Shown here: in pieces, positions 50,836-60,232 of the stretch | Numbering within the stretch: position 1 is the first letter of the stretch | How the letters are laid out: every line of letters begins with the position of its first letter | Position numbers and translations under genes: made by a program | The notes under the pieces: generated by a model | Database searches by the model: none | What the model was told of the DNA's origin: nothing | What the model saw: only the letters and a program-made list of their open reading frames with translations | Assembly (NCBI GenBank): GCA_023400235.1 | Contig: JAEXFI010000009.1 | Location: forward strand, 44,740-108,739 | Length of the DNA: 64,000 nt | Direction: 5' to 3' | From: Bacillota bacterium | GTDB taxonomy: Bacteria; Bacillota; Clostridia; Acetivibrionales; DSM-1351

Positions 50836-51486
50836 ATGGGAAAGCTAAAGGAATCAATAAAATTTGATGATAGAGGTCTTGTACCGGTGGTTACGCAGGA
50901 CTATAAGACGAAGGAAGTCTTAATGGTCGCTTATATGAACGAGGAAGCCTTTGACAAGACTGTAGAAACAGGAAAGGTTACATATTTCAGCCGCAGCAGG
51001 AATAAATTGTGGCTCAAGGGAGAAACCTCCGGGCACTATCAGCTGGTTAAGTCTGTCAAGCTGGACTGTGACGGAGATACCCTGCTTGTAGAAGCTGAAC
51101 AGTTGGGTGCGGCGTGCCATACAGGCAGCAAGACCTGTTTTTACAGGACGCTGGAGGAAGGCGAATGGTCTGAAAAGGCTCCAGCAGAGCAGGGCGACGA
51201 AGAGCTCACTGCGAAGATACTGCATGAGGTTTATGACGTAATAGTCGACCGGACAATTCATCCAAAGGAAGGTTCGTATACAAATTACCTGTTTACAAAG
51301 GGCCTGGATAAAATACTGAAAAAGGTCGGGGAAGAAACTGCAGAAGTTATAATAGCTGCAAAAAACAAATCAAAGGAAGAAATAAGATATGAGATTTCAG
51401 ACCTCATGTATCATCTTATGGTCTTGATGGTCGAAAGAGGTGTAACCCTCGAAGATATTTATGGCGAATTAAGAGGAAGAAGATAA
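50836..51486 (+). CDS. hisI: Bifunctional PRA-CH / PRA-PH (HisIE)
   Basis: A 216-residue fusion. N-terminal HisI domain (1-105): VVTQDYKTKEVLMVAYMNEEAF, with zinc and magnesium motifs DCDGDTLL and CHTGSKTCFYR. C-terminal HisE domain (125-210): HPKEGSYTNYLFTKGLDKILKKVGEETAEVIIAAKN (in parts). Start ATG 50836 with GGAGG. The TPR gene begins on the base after its stop. Confidence 0.96.
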   Translation: MGKLKESIKFDDRGLVPVVTQDYKTKEVLMVAYMNEEAFDKTVETGKVTYFSRSRNKLWLKGETSGHYQLVKSVKLDCDGDTLLVEAEQLGAACHTGSKTCFYRTLEEGEWSEKAPAEQGDEELTAKILHEVYDVIVDRTIHPKEGSYTNYLFTKGLDKILKKVGEETAEVIIAAKNKSKEEIRYEISDLMYHLMVLMVERGVTLEDIYGELRGRR

Positions 51487-52896
51487 GTGAAGAATAATAT
51501 CCTCAGAATAAATGAATATAGAAATAATCCTGAATTCTACTTTTCAAAGGGTTTAAGATTTGCAAACAAGAAAAATTTGAGCGAGGCATATAGAAACTTG
51601 ACCAAGGCTCTGGAACTGGAGCCGGATAACAGTGAGTACAAGTTTAATATGGCTTGCTTTTTGTCTGAACTTCAGCGTCCAAGTGAGGCAAACAGGCTAT
51701 TTGGCGACATACTCATAAACTTTGAGCCTACGATGTTTGATTGCTTTTTTGGTATGGGCTGCAACAGCTTTGAGGTGGGTAATAATGAAAAGGCTGCAGA
51801 ATATTTTGATAAGTATCTGTACTTTGATGCCGAGGGAGAGTTCAGCTATGAGATTACCGAAATGTCTTTTTATCTGAAGCTGTACAGTGAGGTATCACAT
51901 AATAACAGGTTTCTGAAGACCTCAGCATCAAATTTTAAGAAAGCTCAAAAGTATCTTTTGGAGAGCAACAAAGAGAAGGCGGTGGATTGCCTTTACCGGT
52001 CGGTTTCGGCTAATCCGCTGGATAAGGAAGCCAGAAACCTTCTCACGCTGGTGCTGCTGGAGATACATCAACACATCCGGGCAGGCTATATAAATTCCAC
52101 AGTGAATCTCATTGATGATGAGGATGTATGGAGTACCTGTCTTGGAACTTATCTATTGCACCGTACCAAAAAAAAGGTATCGCTGTCGAATGCCCTTGAT
52201 ATGCTGCCATATCTGCCGGTAGAAAGCAGAGAAGAGCTTCTTTGCATAGCCACGACGCTAATGATTTTTCACAGGAATGAAGAACTGGTTAAGTTCATGG
52301 AAGCATATGTGGCCAGGCATAAGGACCAGCTGATTTGTTCAGTTTTACTGCTTGCATATGTGATTACAGGAAATACTGATAAAGCGGTAGAAGCTGCCAG
52401 GACCTTTAAAGGTTGTTTTTCAAGTGAAGCAGAAATTGACAGGTGGATAGCATATATCCTTGAACCGGATAATTTCCATAGAATTTCAGAAAACTCAATT
52501 GAAGAATACCTGAATTTATTTTCCCTGAATCAGGAACCTGCAAATTACAAGTATGATCCTTCTTTATATCTCAGGCTTTTTGAGACTGATAAGAGGAAGG
52601 TGAGACTCCCAAAAAGATATATGCCTATAATTGAAGGTACTGTCAGCAAAAGGGAAATAATGTATAGTAGACAGTATAGGAAGGAAATAATAGGCTTGTT
52701 GCAGGGAGCCCTTGACCGTGGAGAACAGCCTGTAGAATTGAAGGAGGCCGGTCCGGAAATGTACTCCGCAGCATTGGAATATGCCTATTGCAGGCTCTTT
52801 CATATAGATATGGAAAAGGGTGAGCTGGCCCGGAAGTATAAGATATCTGTGGAATTGCTGAACAGGGCATTGAAGAGCCTGAATATCCGTCAATGA
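51487..52896 (+). CDS. TPR-repeat protein
   Basis: A 469-residue soluble protein starting GTG with AGAGGAAGAAG ahead, directly after the hisIE stop. TPR-like helices at the N-terminus include EAYRNLTKALELEPDNSEYKFNMACFLSE and KAAEYFDKYLYFD-type stretches; the rest is helical without named domain. No signal peptide. Location suggests co-transcription with the histidine genes, but a role in histidine synthesis is not implied by sequence. Function unknown, probably protein-protein contact. Confidence 0.75.
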   Translation: MKNNILRINEYRNNPEFYFSKGLRFANKKNLSEAYRNLTKALELEPDNSEYKFNMACFLSELQRPSEANRLFGDILINFEPTMFDCFFGMGCNSFEVGNNEKAAEYFDKYLYFDAEGEFSYEITEMSFYLKLYSEVSHNNRFLKTSASNFKKAQKYLLESNKEKAVDCLYRSVSANPLDKEARNLLTLVLLEIHQHIRAGYINSTVNLIDDEDVWSTCLGTYLLHRTKKKVSLSNALDMLPYLPVESREELLCIATTLMIFHRNEELVKFMEAYVARHKDQLICSVLLLAYVITGNTDKAVEAARTFKGCFSSEAEIDRWIAYILEPDNFHRISENSIEEYLNLFSLNQEPANYKYDPSLYLRLFETDKRKVRLPKRYMPIIEGTVSKREIMYSRQYRKEIIGLLQGALDRGEQPVELKEAGPEMYSAALEYAYCRLFHIDMEKGELARKYKISVELLNRALKSLNIRQ

Positions 52897-52996
52897 AAAT
52901 TGAAGAGAATCCAAGTAATTGGAAGAAAATAATAGATATTAATATCAAGAATGGCTAATATGCCAAAATATAGCGGAATTCATTCGAAAAAGCTAT

Positions 52997-53025
52997 TTGA
53001 TTATATTTTAACCAATATATAATAT
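52997..53025 (+). promoter_or_regulatory. Sigma-A promoter of groESL
   Basis: TTGATT at 52997 and TAATAT at 53020 with 17 bases between. The CIRCE operator starts 12 bases after the -10 box. Confidence 0.6.
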
Positions 53026-53036
53026 AATAAATGTAA

Positions 53037-53063
53037 TTAGCACTCGCTATTAGTGAGTGCTAA
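53037..53063. promoter_or_regulatory. CIRCE operator
   Basis: Perfect TTAGCACTC, nine-base spacer, GAGTGCTAA. This is the HrcA repressor site for heat-shock control of groESL. hrcA itself is not in the window. Confidence 0.97.
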
Positions 53064-53095
53064 CAAAAAGTTACGAAATTCGAGGAGGTAAAATA

Positions 53096-53380
53096 ATGAA
53101 GATAAAACCATTAGGTGATAGAGTAGTTATTAAAATGCTTGAAAGCGAAGAAACTACCAAGAGCGGTATAGTATTGCCGGGCAGCGCCAAGGAAAAACCA
53201 CAGGTTGCGGAAGTTGTAGCTGTTGGCCCTGGTACAGTTGTGGATGGAAAAGAAGTAAAAATGGAAGTTAAGGTTGGAGACAAGGTTCTTACCAGCAAAT
53301 ATTCCGGTACAGAAGTCAAGTTTGACGGTCAGGAGTACACAATTCTGAAGCAGAGCGATATCCTTGCAGTTGTAGAATAA
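53096..53380 (+). CDS. groS: Co-chaperonin GroES
   Basis: A 94-residue chaperonin lid protein. Start ATG 53096 (MKIKPLGDRVVIKM) with GAGGAGG. Contains the mobile-loop stretch EETTKSGIVLPGSAKEKPQ and GEVVAVGPG-like AEVVAVGPG. Followed by groEL after 71 bases, both under CIRCE. Confidence 0.98.
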   Translation: MKIKPLGDRVVIKMLESEETTKSGIVLPGSAKEKPQVAEVVAVGPGTVVDGKEVKMEVKVGDKVLTSKYSGTEVKFDGQEYTILKQSDILAVVE

Positions 53381-53451
53381 CAGGCAGGGAAAAAAAGTTT
53401 GATTTGCGGTTTTTACAAAGTCAGTTTTTAATAATAAGGAGGCTATAGGAC

Positions 53452-55083
53452 ATGGCGAAGGAAATAAAGTATGGCGAAGAAGCTAGACGCGCACTTGAAA
53501 AGGGTGTAAACCAGTTAGCTGATACTGTTAAGGTTACTCTTGGACCTAAGGGTCGTAATGTTGTATTAGATAAGAAATTCGGATCACCATTGATAACAAA
53601 TGATGGTGTAACCATAGCAAAGGAAATCGAGCTTGAAGACAAATTTGAAAACATGGGCGCTCAGCTTGTTAAGGAAGTTGCAACAAAGACTAATGATGTT
53701 GCAGGTGACGGTACAACTACAGCCACTCTTTTAGCTCAGGCTATTATCAGAGAAGGTATGAAAAATGTAGCTGCAGGTGCAAATCCCATGATTTTAAAGA
53801 AGGGCTTGCAGAAAGCTGTCGATGTGGCGGTTGAATGTATCAAGGAAAACAGCCAGAACATCAAGGGCAAGGAAGATATAGCAAGAGTTGCTACAATTTC
53901 AGCTAATGATGATGTAATAGGTACACTTATTGCGGATGCTATGGAAAAGGTTACCAATGACGGTGTCATAACTGTTGAAGAATCAAAATCCATGGGCACA
54001 AACCTTGAAGTTGTTGAAGGTATGCAGTTTGACAGAGGATATCTCTCAGCATACATGGTTACTGATACTGAGAAGATGGAAGCTGTTCTTGAAGACCCAT
54101 ATATACTTATTACTGACAAGAAATTGACTAATATTCAGGACATACTTCCAATACTTGAACAAATAGTTCAGCAGGGCAAAAAGCTTTTAATCATAGCTGA
54201 GGATGTTGAAGGAGAAGCTCTTACAACCCTTATCGTCAACAAGCTGAGAGGAACCTTTACCTGCGTTGCCGTTAAGGCTCCGGGCTTCGGTGACAGAAGA
54301 AAGGAAATGCTTCGTGATATTGCCGTATTGACAGGCGGAGAGGTCATTACCGAAGAATTGGGCTTAGACCTTAAGGAAGCCCAGTTGACACAGCTTGGAA
54401 GAGCAAGACAGGTAATAGTTCAGAAGGAAAACACCATTGTTGTTGATGGAGCAGGAGAACAGCAGGAAATCAAAAACAGGATTGCTTCAATCAAATCACA
54501 AATCGAAGACACTACCTCGGATTTTGACAGGGAAAAGCTCCAGGAAAGGCTTGCAAAGCTTTCTGGCGGAGTTGCTGTAATTCAGGTTGGTGCTGCTACT
54601 GAAACTGAAATGAAGGAAAAGAAATTGAGAATAGATGATGCACTTGCTGCTACAAGAGCTGCGGTTGAAGAGGGTATTGTTGCAGGTGGTGGTACTGCAT
54701 TAATAAATGTAATACCTGATGTGGCAAAATTGCTTGAAACTACTGTTGGCGATGAAAAGACAGGTGTTCAAATCATATTGAGAGCTCTTGAAGAGCCTGT
54801 AAGACAGATTGCTGCCAATGCAGGGCTGGAGGGTTCTGTAATAGTTGATAAGATAAAGGCAAGCAAAAAAGGTGTCGGCTTTGATGCACTTAACGAAAAA
54901 TATATTGATATGATAGAAAGCGGTATAGTAGACCCGGCTAAAGTAACAAGATCTGCACTTCAAAATGCAGCTTCTGTTGCAGCAATGGTTCTCACTACCG
55001 AAAGTCTCGTAACAGACAAACCTGAACCGGAAGCACCTGCAATGCCAGGTGGGATGCCAGGCGGAATGGGCGGAATGTACTAA
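53452..55083 (+). CDS. groL: Chaperonin GroEL
   Basis: A 543-residue ATP-driven folding chamber subunit. MAKEIKYGEEARRALEKGVN, VTLGPKGRNVVLDKKFGSP, AGDGTTTATLLAQAI and the Gly-Gly-Met tail GGMPGGMGGMY. Normal length. Strong AAGGAGG start site. A terminator follows. Confidence 0.98.
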   Translation: MAKEIKYGEEARRALEKGVNQLADTVKVTLGPKGRNVVLDKKFGSPLITNDGVTIAKEIELEDKFENMGAQLVKEVATKTNDVAGDGTTTATLLAQAIIREGMKNVAAGANPMILKKGLQKAVDVAVECIKENSQNIKGKEDIARVATISANDDVIGTLIADAMEKVTNDGVITVEESKSMGTNLEVVEGMQFDRGYLSAYMVTDTEKMEAVLEDPYILITDKKLTNIQDILPILEQIVQQGKKLLIIAEDVEGEALTTLIVNKLRGTFTCVAVKAPGFGDRRKEMLRDIAVLTGGEVITEELGLDLKEAQLTQLGRARQVIVQKENTIVVDGAGEQQEIKNRIASIKSQIEDTTSDFDREKLQERLAKLSGGVAVIQVGAATETEMKEKKLRIDDALAATRAAVEEGIVAGGGTALINVIPDVAKLLETTVGDEKTGVQIILRALEEPVRQIAANAGLEGSVIVDKIKASKKGVGFDALNEKYIDMIESGIVDPAKVTRSALQNAASVAAMVLTTESLVTDKPEPEAPAMPGGMPGGMGGMY

Positions 55084-55100
55084 AAAATAATTAAAATATT

Positions 55101-55149
55101 GAGGGTGGCCGGAGGAACTGTTCGTTTCACAAAGCCATCCTCTTTTGTT
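55101..55149 (+). terminator. Terminator of groESL
   Basis: GAGGGTGGC pairs with GCCATCCTC (one G-T) and is followed by TTTTGTTTT. Confidence 0.75.
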
Positions 55150-55376
55150 TTACCGGACCAAAAGGAATTAATGCATAAGCAGGGGTAATTTCATAAATAC
55201 ATTGAAAATTATAAAAAAAAATGTAAAACCTGAAAATAATACTTGATATTATTTCATTAATTTATTATTATGTATAAAAAGCTTAGAAATAATATTACAT
55301 AATGTTATATAATAAGAAAATACTAAATAATCTGAGCATAGCAGTAAGCAGGATAAACTTCGCAGGAGGGGTCTAC

Positions 55377-55880
55377 GTGGATATATTTTTGGAGAAAATC
55401 GTTAAGCGCAGGAAAACAATTGTGGACATCTTGGTAAGCATAAGTATCATTTTATCGGCTTTGATAATAATTATGTTTTTATTTTCATTGTCATTTTTAT
55501 CTGCTTTTTTGCCATTTCTTATTGTTGGAATAGGCTATCTGGCTTATATGTTTGTAAGGAACAGAAGTATTGAATACGAATATATTGTGACCAACGGTGA
55601 TCTTGACATAGATATGATCATAGCCCAGAGGAAGCGCAAGAGAATATTTTCAGGAAGCTGCAAGGATTTCGACATGGTTGCAAAGCTCACCAGCGGTCAG
55701 TTTGACAGCAATGTCCAGAGCATAAAAAAGCGTATAAATGCTTTTACCTCCACTGATTCTCCTGACATTTATTTTATTACAACAACAAAAGAAGGAAACA
55801 GGACACTGGTGCTGTTCGAACCGCATCCCAAGATGGTGGAGTCCTTTAAAAAGTACATTCCAAGAAAAGTATTTGAATGA
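55377..55880 (+). CDS. Small membrane protein, DUF6106-like
   Basis: A 167-residue protein. I start it at GTG 55377 (VDIFLEKIVKRRKTIVDIL), six bases after AGGAGGGG. Two helices at residues 20-60, then a soluble C-terminal part with IEYEYIVTNGDLDIDMIIAQRKRKRIF, a stretch I associate with the DUF6106 family of clostridia. Function unknown. Monocistronic between groEL and guaB. Confidence 0.7.
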   Translation: MDIFLEKIVKRRKTIVDILVSISIILSALIIIMFLFSLSFLSAFLPFLIVGIGYLAYMFVRNRSIEYEYIVTNGDLDIDMIIAQRKRKRIFSGSCKDFDMVAKLTSGQFDSNVQSIKKRINAFTSTDSPDIYFITTTKEGNRTLVLFEPHPKMVESFKKYIPRKVFE

Positions 55881-56033
55881 TATTATTTGATAATAATAAG
55901 GCAGATGGCGGATACTACAGCCATTTGCCTTTTAAATAATAATAAATGATGCTTGGTGCAAAATGTGCGTCAGGTATTTATATAATTTTATACAATAAAT
56001 TTTATATTTCCGATCAAGGAGGATTTTGGAAAA

Positions 56034-57539
56034 ATGGCTTATTTTTACAACGAACCGTCAAGAACATTCAGCGAATATCTTCTGGTTCCCAATTTGAGCA
56101 CAAAGGAATGCATGCCTGGGAACGTAGAGTTAAAAACACCTCTGGTGAAGTACCGGGTTGGTGAGAAGCCGTCACTACAGCTCAATATACCTGTGGCATC
56201 AGCTATAATGCAGTCGGTATCGGATAACAACATGGCTATAGCACTTGCTAAGTGCGGGGGAGTCTCATTTATTTACGGCTCACAAAGCATAGAAAGCCAG
56301 GCCGAAATGGTAAGGAAGGTAAAAAAGTACAAGGCCGGTTTCGTTGTCAGTGACAGTAATTTGAGACCTGACAATACCCTGAGAGATGTTGTTGAGATTA
56401 AGGAAAGTACAGGGCACTCCACTATAGCCGTCACAGAGGACGGAACGCCAACAGGCAGACTTGTGGGCATAGTTACCAGCAGGGATTACAGGCTTAGCAG
56501 GGCTTCTCTTGAGCAGAAAATCAACGAGTTTATGACACCATTTTCCCAGTTGATATATGGACAGGAGGGTATAACTCTTAAAGAAGCAAATGATATGATA
56601 TGGGAACACAAACTTAATTGTCTGCCTATTATAGATGATCAGCAGAAGCTGGTATACCTGGTATTCCGAAAGGACTACGACAGCCACAAGGAAAACCCCA
56701 ATGAACTGCTGGATGGCAGCAAACGCTTGATTGTGGGCGCAGGTATCAACACCCGTGATTACAAGGAACGTGTGACAGCATTGGTAGATGCTGGAGTTGA
56801 TTTGGTGTGTATAGATTCCTCCGACGGATACAGTGAGTGGCAGTCAGATACTATCAAGTGGATCAAGGAGAATTTTAACGGTGAGGTAAAGGTTGGGGCT
56901 GGTAATGTTGTGGACCGTGAAGGCTTCAGGTATCTTGTGGAGGCAGGAGCTGATTTTATCAAGGTAGGTATCGGAGGCGGCTCCATTTGTATCACAAGAG
57001 AGCAGAAGGGTATCGGAAGAGGGCAGGCATCATCGGTTGTTGAGGTATCTGCTGCCAGAGATGAATACCTTAAGGAGACCGGTATATATATTCCAATATG
57101 TTCGGATGGAGGAATAGTGCACGATTATCACATTGTGCTGGCTCTTGCCATGGGTGCTGACTTTGTTATGCTGGGCAGGTATTTTGCAAGATTTGATGAA
57201 AGTCCTACCAGAAAAATCAAGGTTGGAGGAAACTTTGTAAAGGAATATTGGGGAGAGGGCTCAAACAGGGCAAGAAACTGGCAAAGATACGATATGGGAG
57301 GAGATTCCAAGCTGGGCTTCGAGGAAGGCGTGGATTCATACGTACCATATGCAGGTAAGCTAAAAGATAATCTGGATACAACCATACACAAGATAAAATC
57401 AACAATGTGCAACTGCGGAGCCCTGTCGGTGCCGGAATTACAGCAAAAAGCAAGATTGACACTTGTTTCTGCCACAAGTATCAAAGAAGGCGGAGCACAT
57501 GATGTTATACTCAAGGATAAGGAATTGTCTTCATCGTGA
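56034..57539 (+). CDS. guaB: IMP dehydrogenase, Tritrichomonas-like type
   Basis: A 501-residue enzyme making XMP, the first step to GMP. A TIM barrel is interrupted by two CBS domains at about 105-225. The active loop is GIGGGSICITREQKGIGRGQ with catalytic Cys319; the mobile flap has the Arg418-Tyr419 pair in WQRYD. Loop and flap match the well-studied Tritrichomonas foetus enzyme almost to the residue and keep its numbering, and differ from the usual bacterial loop (GIGPGSICTTR). The parasite gene is generally held to be of bacterial origin; this shows the likely donor-type lineage. AAGGAGG precedes ATG. Confidence 0.95.
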   Translation: MAYFYNEPSRTFSEYLLVPNLSTKECMPGNVELKTPLVKYRVGEKPSLQLNIPVASAIMQSVSDNNMAIALAKCGGVSFIYGSQSIESQAEMVRKVKKYKAGFVVSDSNLRPDNTLRDVVEIKESTGHSTIAVTEDGTPTGRLVGIVTSRDYRLSRASLEQKINEFMTPFSQLIYGQEGITLKEANDMIWEHKLNCLPIIDDQQKLVYLVFRKDYDSHKENPNELLDGSKRLIVGAGINTRDYKERVTALVDAGVDLVCIDSSDGYSEWQSDTIKWIKENFNGEVKVGAGNVVDREGFRYLVEAGADFIKVGIGGGSICITREQKGIGRGQASSVVEVSAARDEYLKETGIYIPICSDGGIVHDYHIVLALAMGADFVMLGRYFARFDESPTRKIKVGGNFVKEYWGEGSNRARNWQRYDMGGDSKLGFEEGVDSYVPYAGKLKDNLDTTIHKIKSTMCNCGALSVPELQQKARLTLVSATSIKEGGAHDVILKDKELSSS

Positions 57540-57699
57540 TGTGGAAATTGTCTAAGTCAGGTCTAAAAACACATACGCTGCATATTCTAATATATGCCTG
57601 AGGCTTGAGATACCTCCGGTTAAGTTAGAACAACCAGTGTATGATGCAGGGTGGATTACAAGTAATTTAATGATATGTAAAATATTGGTGGGTGACTTC

Positions 57700-57728
57700 T
57701 TGACATTATTTTATATGTAATTTATAAT
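57700..57728 (+). promoter_or_regulatory. Sigma-A promoter of greA with long leader
   Basis: TTGACA at 57700 and TATAAT at 57723 with exactly 17 bases between. The start of greA is 340 bases downstream. The 528-base gap between guaB and greA also has pairings such as GCATAT with ATATGC near 57583, but I recognise no known riboswitch. Confidence 0.75.
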
Positions 57729-58067
57729 AAGTTAGCGATATAGCTGACCTAAGGCTTTGAATTTTTTCTATATTTGTAAAATATGATGGATATAACTGCA
57801 CGATTATGGAGATAAGATTACAGAATACTTTTTAATTGTGCCGGTAGTCTGCAACAGCTAAACCGTAAATTGGCGGCAGCGAGAGATTTGATCTGCGTCA
57901 ATGTGTGAATATTGAGGTTAAAGACTATAAGTACAACATTGGATAACAGGTGCATGAATTTGAGGAGTTTTTGAATTTTAAAAAATATCCAGGATTATAT
58001 GCCAGGGTATAACGAATTTTGTACCAGGGTTAGCAGAAAAAATTAACGGTGAAGGAGAGGGCTTCAA

Positions 58068-58544
58068 ATGTCAGCAAAAGAAGTCGTATTAACCTACGAA
58101 GGCTTAAAAAAGTTAGAAGAAGAATTGGAATTTCTTAGAGGAACAAAGAGAAAGGAAGTTGCTGAGAGAATCAAGCAGGCACTTTCATTTGGAGATATAT
58201 CGGAAAACTCGGAGTATGACGAGGCGAAGAATGAGCAGGCACAGGTGGAGGGCAGGATAGTCCAGCTTGAATCCATGCTAAAGCATGCCCGTTTGATTGA
58301 TGAGGATGATGTTAAAACTGATGTTGTCAGTCTGGGCTCAAAGGTTAAGCTGTTTGACGTTGAGTTTGAAGAGGAAGTGGTGTATCTGATAGTGGGATCA
58401 ACCGAAGCAAATCCGCTCAAATCCAAGATATCAAACGAATCACCTGTGGGAGCTGCGCTGATGGGACACAAGGTGGGAGAAGTTGTTGAAGTTCAGGTTC
58501 CGGATGGAGCCATAAAGTTTAAAGTGCTTGAGATATCGAAGTAG
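58068..58544 (+). CDS. greA: Transcription elongation factor GreA
   Basis: A 158-residue factor that rescues backtracked RNA polymerase. N-terminal coiled coil 1-75 with tip acidic residues in FGDISENSEYDEAKNEQ, C-terminal FKBP-like domain with VSLGSKVKLFD and NESPVGAALMGHKVGEVVEV. GGAGAGG precedes ATG. Terminator after the gene; lysS follows on a new transcript or by readthrough. Confidence 0.96.
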   Translation: MSAKEVVLTYEGLKKLEEELEFLRGTKRKEVAERIKQALSFGDISENSEYDEAKNEQAQVEGRIVQLESMLKHARLIDEDDVKTDVVSLGSKVKLFDVEFEEEVVYLIVGSTEANPLKSKISNESPVGAALMGHKVGEVVEVQVPDGAIKFKVLEISK

Positions 58545-58614
58545 TCAAGTAGTTAATATAATGTTTACATTTAGATGTTGCCACAAAAACATAAACTAAT
58601 ATATAATTATACTG

Positions 58615-58647
58615 ACAGTTTACATCAAAAGTGTAAACTGTTTTTTA
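58615..58647 (+). terminator. Intrinsic terminator of greA
   Basis: ACAGTTTACA pairs with TGTAAACTGT, loop TCAAAAG, followed by six T. Confidence 0.9.
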
Positions 58648-58691
58648 TAAACAAATCATATTCAATTAAATAGATTGCTCTGGAGGATATA

Positions 58692-60194
58692 ATGTCGGAA
58701 GAAAATATGCAAGTCAATCAGCAAGACGAAGAACAGGATTTAAGTGAGCTGCTTAAGATTCGCCGTTCAAAATTAAAGGATCTGCAGGACAATAATAATG
58801 ACCCTTTTAAAATAGTAAGGTATGATGTACAGAATTCCACAAAGAATATATTGGATAACTTTGAAACTCTCGAAGGGCAAAACACCTCAATCGCCGGAAG
58901 GATTATGTCTAAAAGGGGCATGGGAAAGGCCGGATTCTGCGACCTGCAGGACAGAGACGGAAGAATTCAGCTATATGTAAGGAAAGATGAGGTTGGGGAC
59001 GAAAGCTATGAGCTTTTTAAGAAATTTGATATAGGTGATATAGTTGGTGTCAAGGGTGAAATATTTAAAACCCACATGGGCCAGATATCAATAAAGGCAA
59101 AAGAGATTGTGCTCCTTTCAAAGTCACTTTTACCCCTGCCTGAAAAGTGGCATGGGCTCAAAGACACAGATTTGAGATACAGACAGAGGTATGTGGATCT
59201 TATTGTTAACCCTGAGGTGAAGAATACCTTCATCATAAGGAGTAAAATCATAAAATCCATCAGAAAATTTCTTGATGACAGGGGCTTTCTGGAAGTTGAT
59301 ACTCCATTGTTGAATACCATTCCAGGAGGAGCCACAGCACGGCCTTTTGTAACTCATCACAATACACTGGATATAGATATGTATCTGCGAATAGCTCCTG
59401 AGCTATATTTGAAGAGGCTTATTGTAGGCGGTATGGAAAAAGTGTATGAGATGGGCAGAATGTTCAGAAATGAAGGAATGTCTGTAAAGCATAATCCGGA
59501 ATTTACTCTTATGGAGGTTTATGAAGCGTATACTGACTATAAGGGAATGATGGACCTTACGGAAAAACTTATTTCAACAGTAGCAATGGAAGCCTTGGGA
59601 ACGACAAAGATAGTATATCAGGGGCAGGAGGTTGATCTTACACCCTCCTGGAACCGTATGTCAATGATAGAAGCTGTAAGAAAGTATGCTGGTGTTGACT
59701 TTAATGATATAAAGTCTGATGAAGAGGCCAAAGCTGCAGCAGAGGCAAAAAAGGTTCATGTCAAGGCAGGTATGACCCGTGGAGAGATTTTGAATCTGAT
59801 GTTTGAAGAGTTTGCAGAGAGTAATCTGATTCAGCCGACATTTATATATGATTATCCAGTGGAGGTTTCGCCGCTTACAAAGAGAAAGCCGGATTGTCCG
59901 GAGCTGACTGAGCGTTTTGAACTGTTCATTACTGGAAGAGAAATGGCAAATGCTTATTCTGAGTTGAATGATCCTATCGATCAAAAAGAAAGATTTTTAA
60001 GTCAGGTTAAGAAAAGGGAATCCGGTGATGAAGAAGCAAATATGATGGATGAGGATTATATTACGGCGCTGGAGTACGGATTACCACCAACCGGAGGATT
60101 GGGTATAGGCGTTGACAGGCTTATAATATTATTGACGGATTCGGCATCCATAAGGGATATATTACTGTTCCCTACCATGAAGCCTAGAGATTAG
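58692..60194 (+). CDS. lysS: Lysyl-tRNA synthetase (class II)
   Basis: A 500-residue synthetase. N-terminal OB-fold about 55-165 (TSIAGRIMSKRGMGKAGFCDLQD). Class II motifs: motif 1 FLEVDTPLLN, motif 2 FRNEGMSVKHNPEFTLME and motif 3 GGLGIGVDRLIILLTDS. Normal length. GGAGG precedes ATG. The next gene starts 38 bases downstream. Confidence 0.97.
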   Translation: MSEENMQVNQQDEEQDLSELLKIRRSKLKDLQDNNNDPFKIVRYDVQNSTKNILDNFETLEGQNTSIAGRIMSKRGMGKAGFCDLQDRDGRIQLYVRKDEVGDESYELFKKFDIGDIVGVKGEIFKTHMGQISIKAKEIVLLSKSLLPLPEKWHGLKDTDLRYRQRYVDLIVNPEVKNTFIIRSKIIKSIRKFLDDRGFLEVDTPLLNTIPGGATARPFVTHHNTLDIDMYLRIAPELYLKRLIVGGMEKVYEMGRMFRNEGMSVKHNPEFTLMEVYEAYTDYKGMMDLTEKLISTVAMEALGTTKIVYQGQEVDLTPSWNRMSMIEAVRKYAGVDFNDIKSDEEAKAAAEAKKVHVKAGMTRGEILNLMFEEFAESNLIQPTFIYDYPVEVSPLTKRKPDCPELTERFELFITGREMANAYSELNDPIDQKERFLSQVKKRESGDEEANMMDEDYITALEYGLPPTGGLGIGVDRLIILLTDSASIRDILLFPTMKPRD

Positions 60195-60232
60195 TATTCG
60201 GCTGTTGGCAGGTTAGCTAGGAGGGGTTGGTT

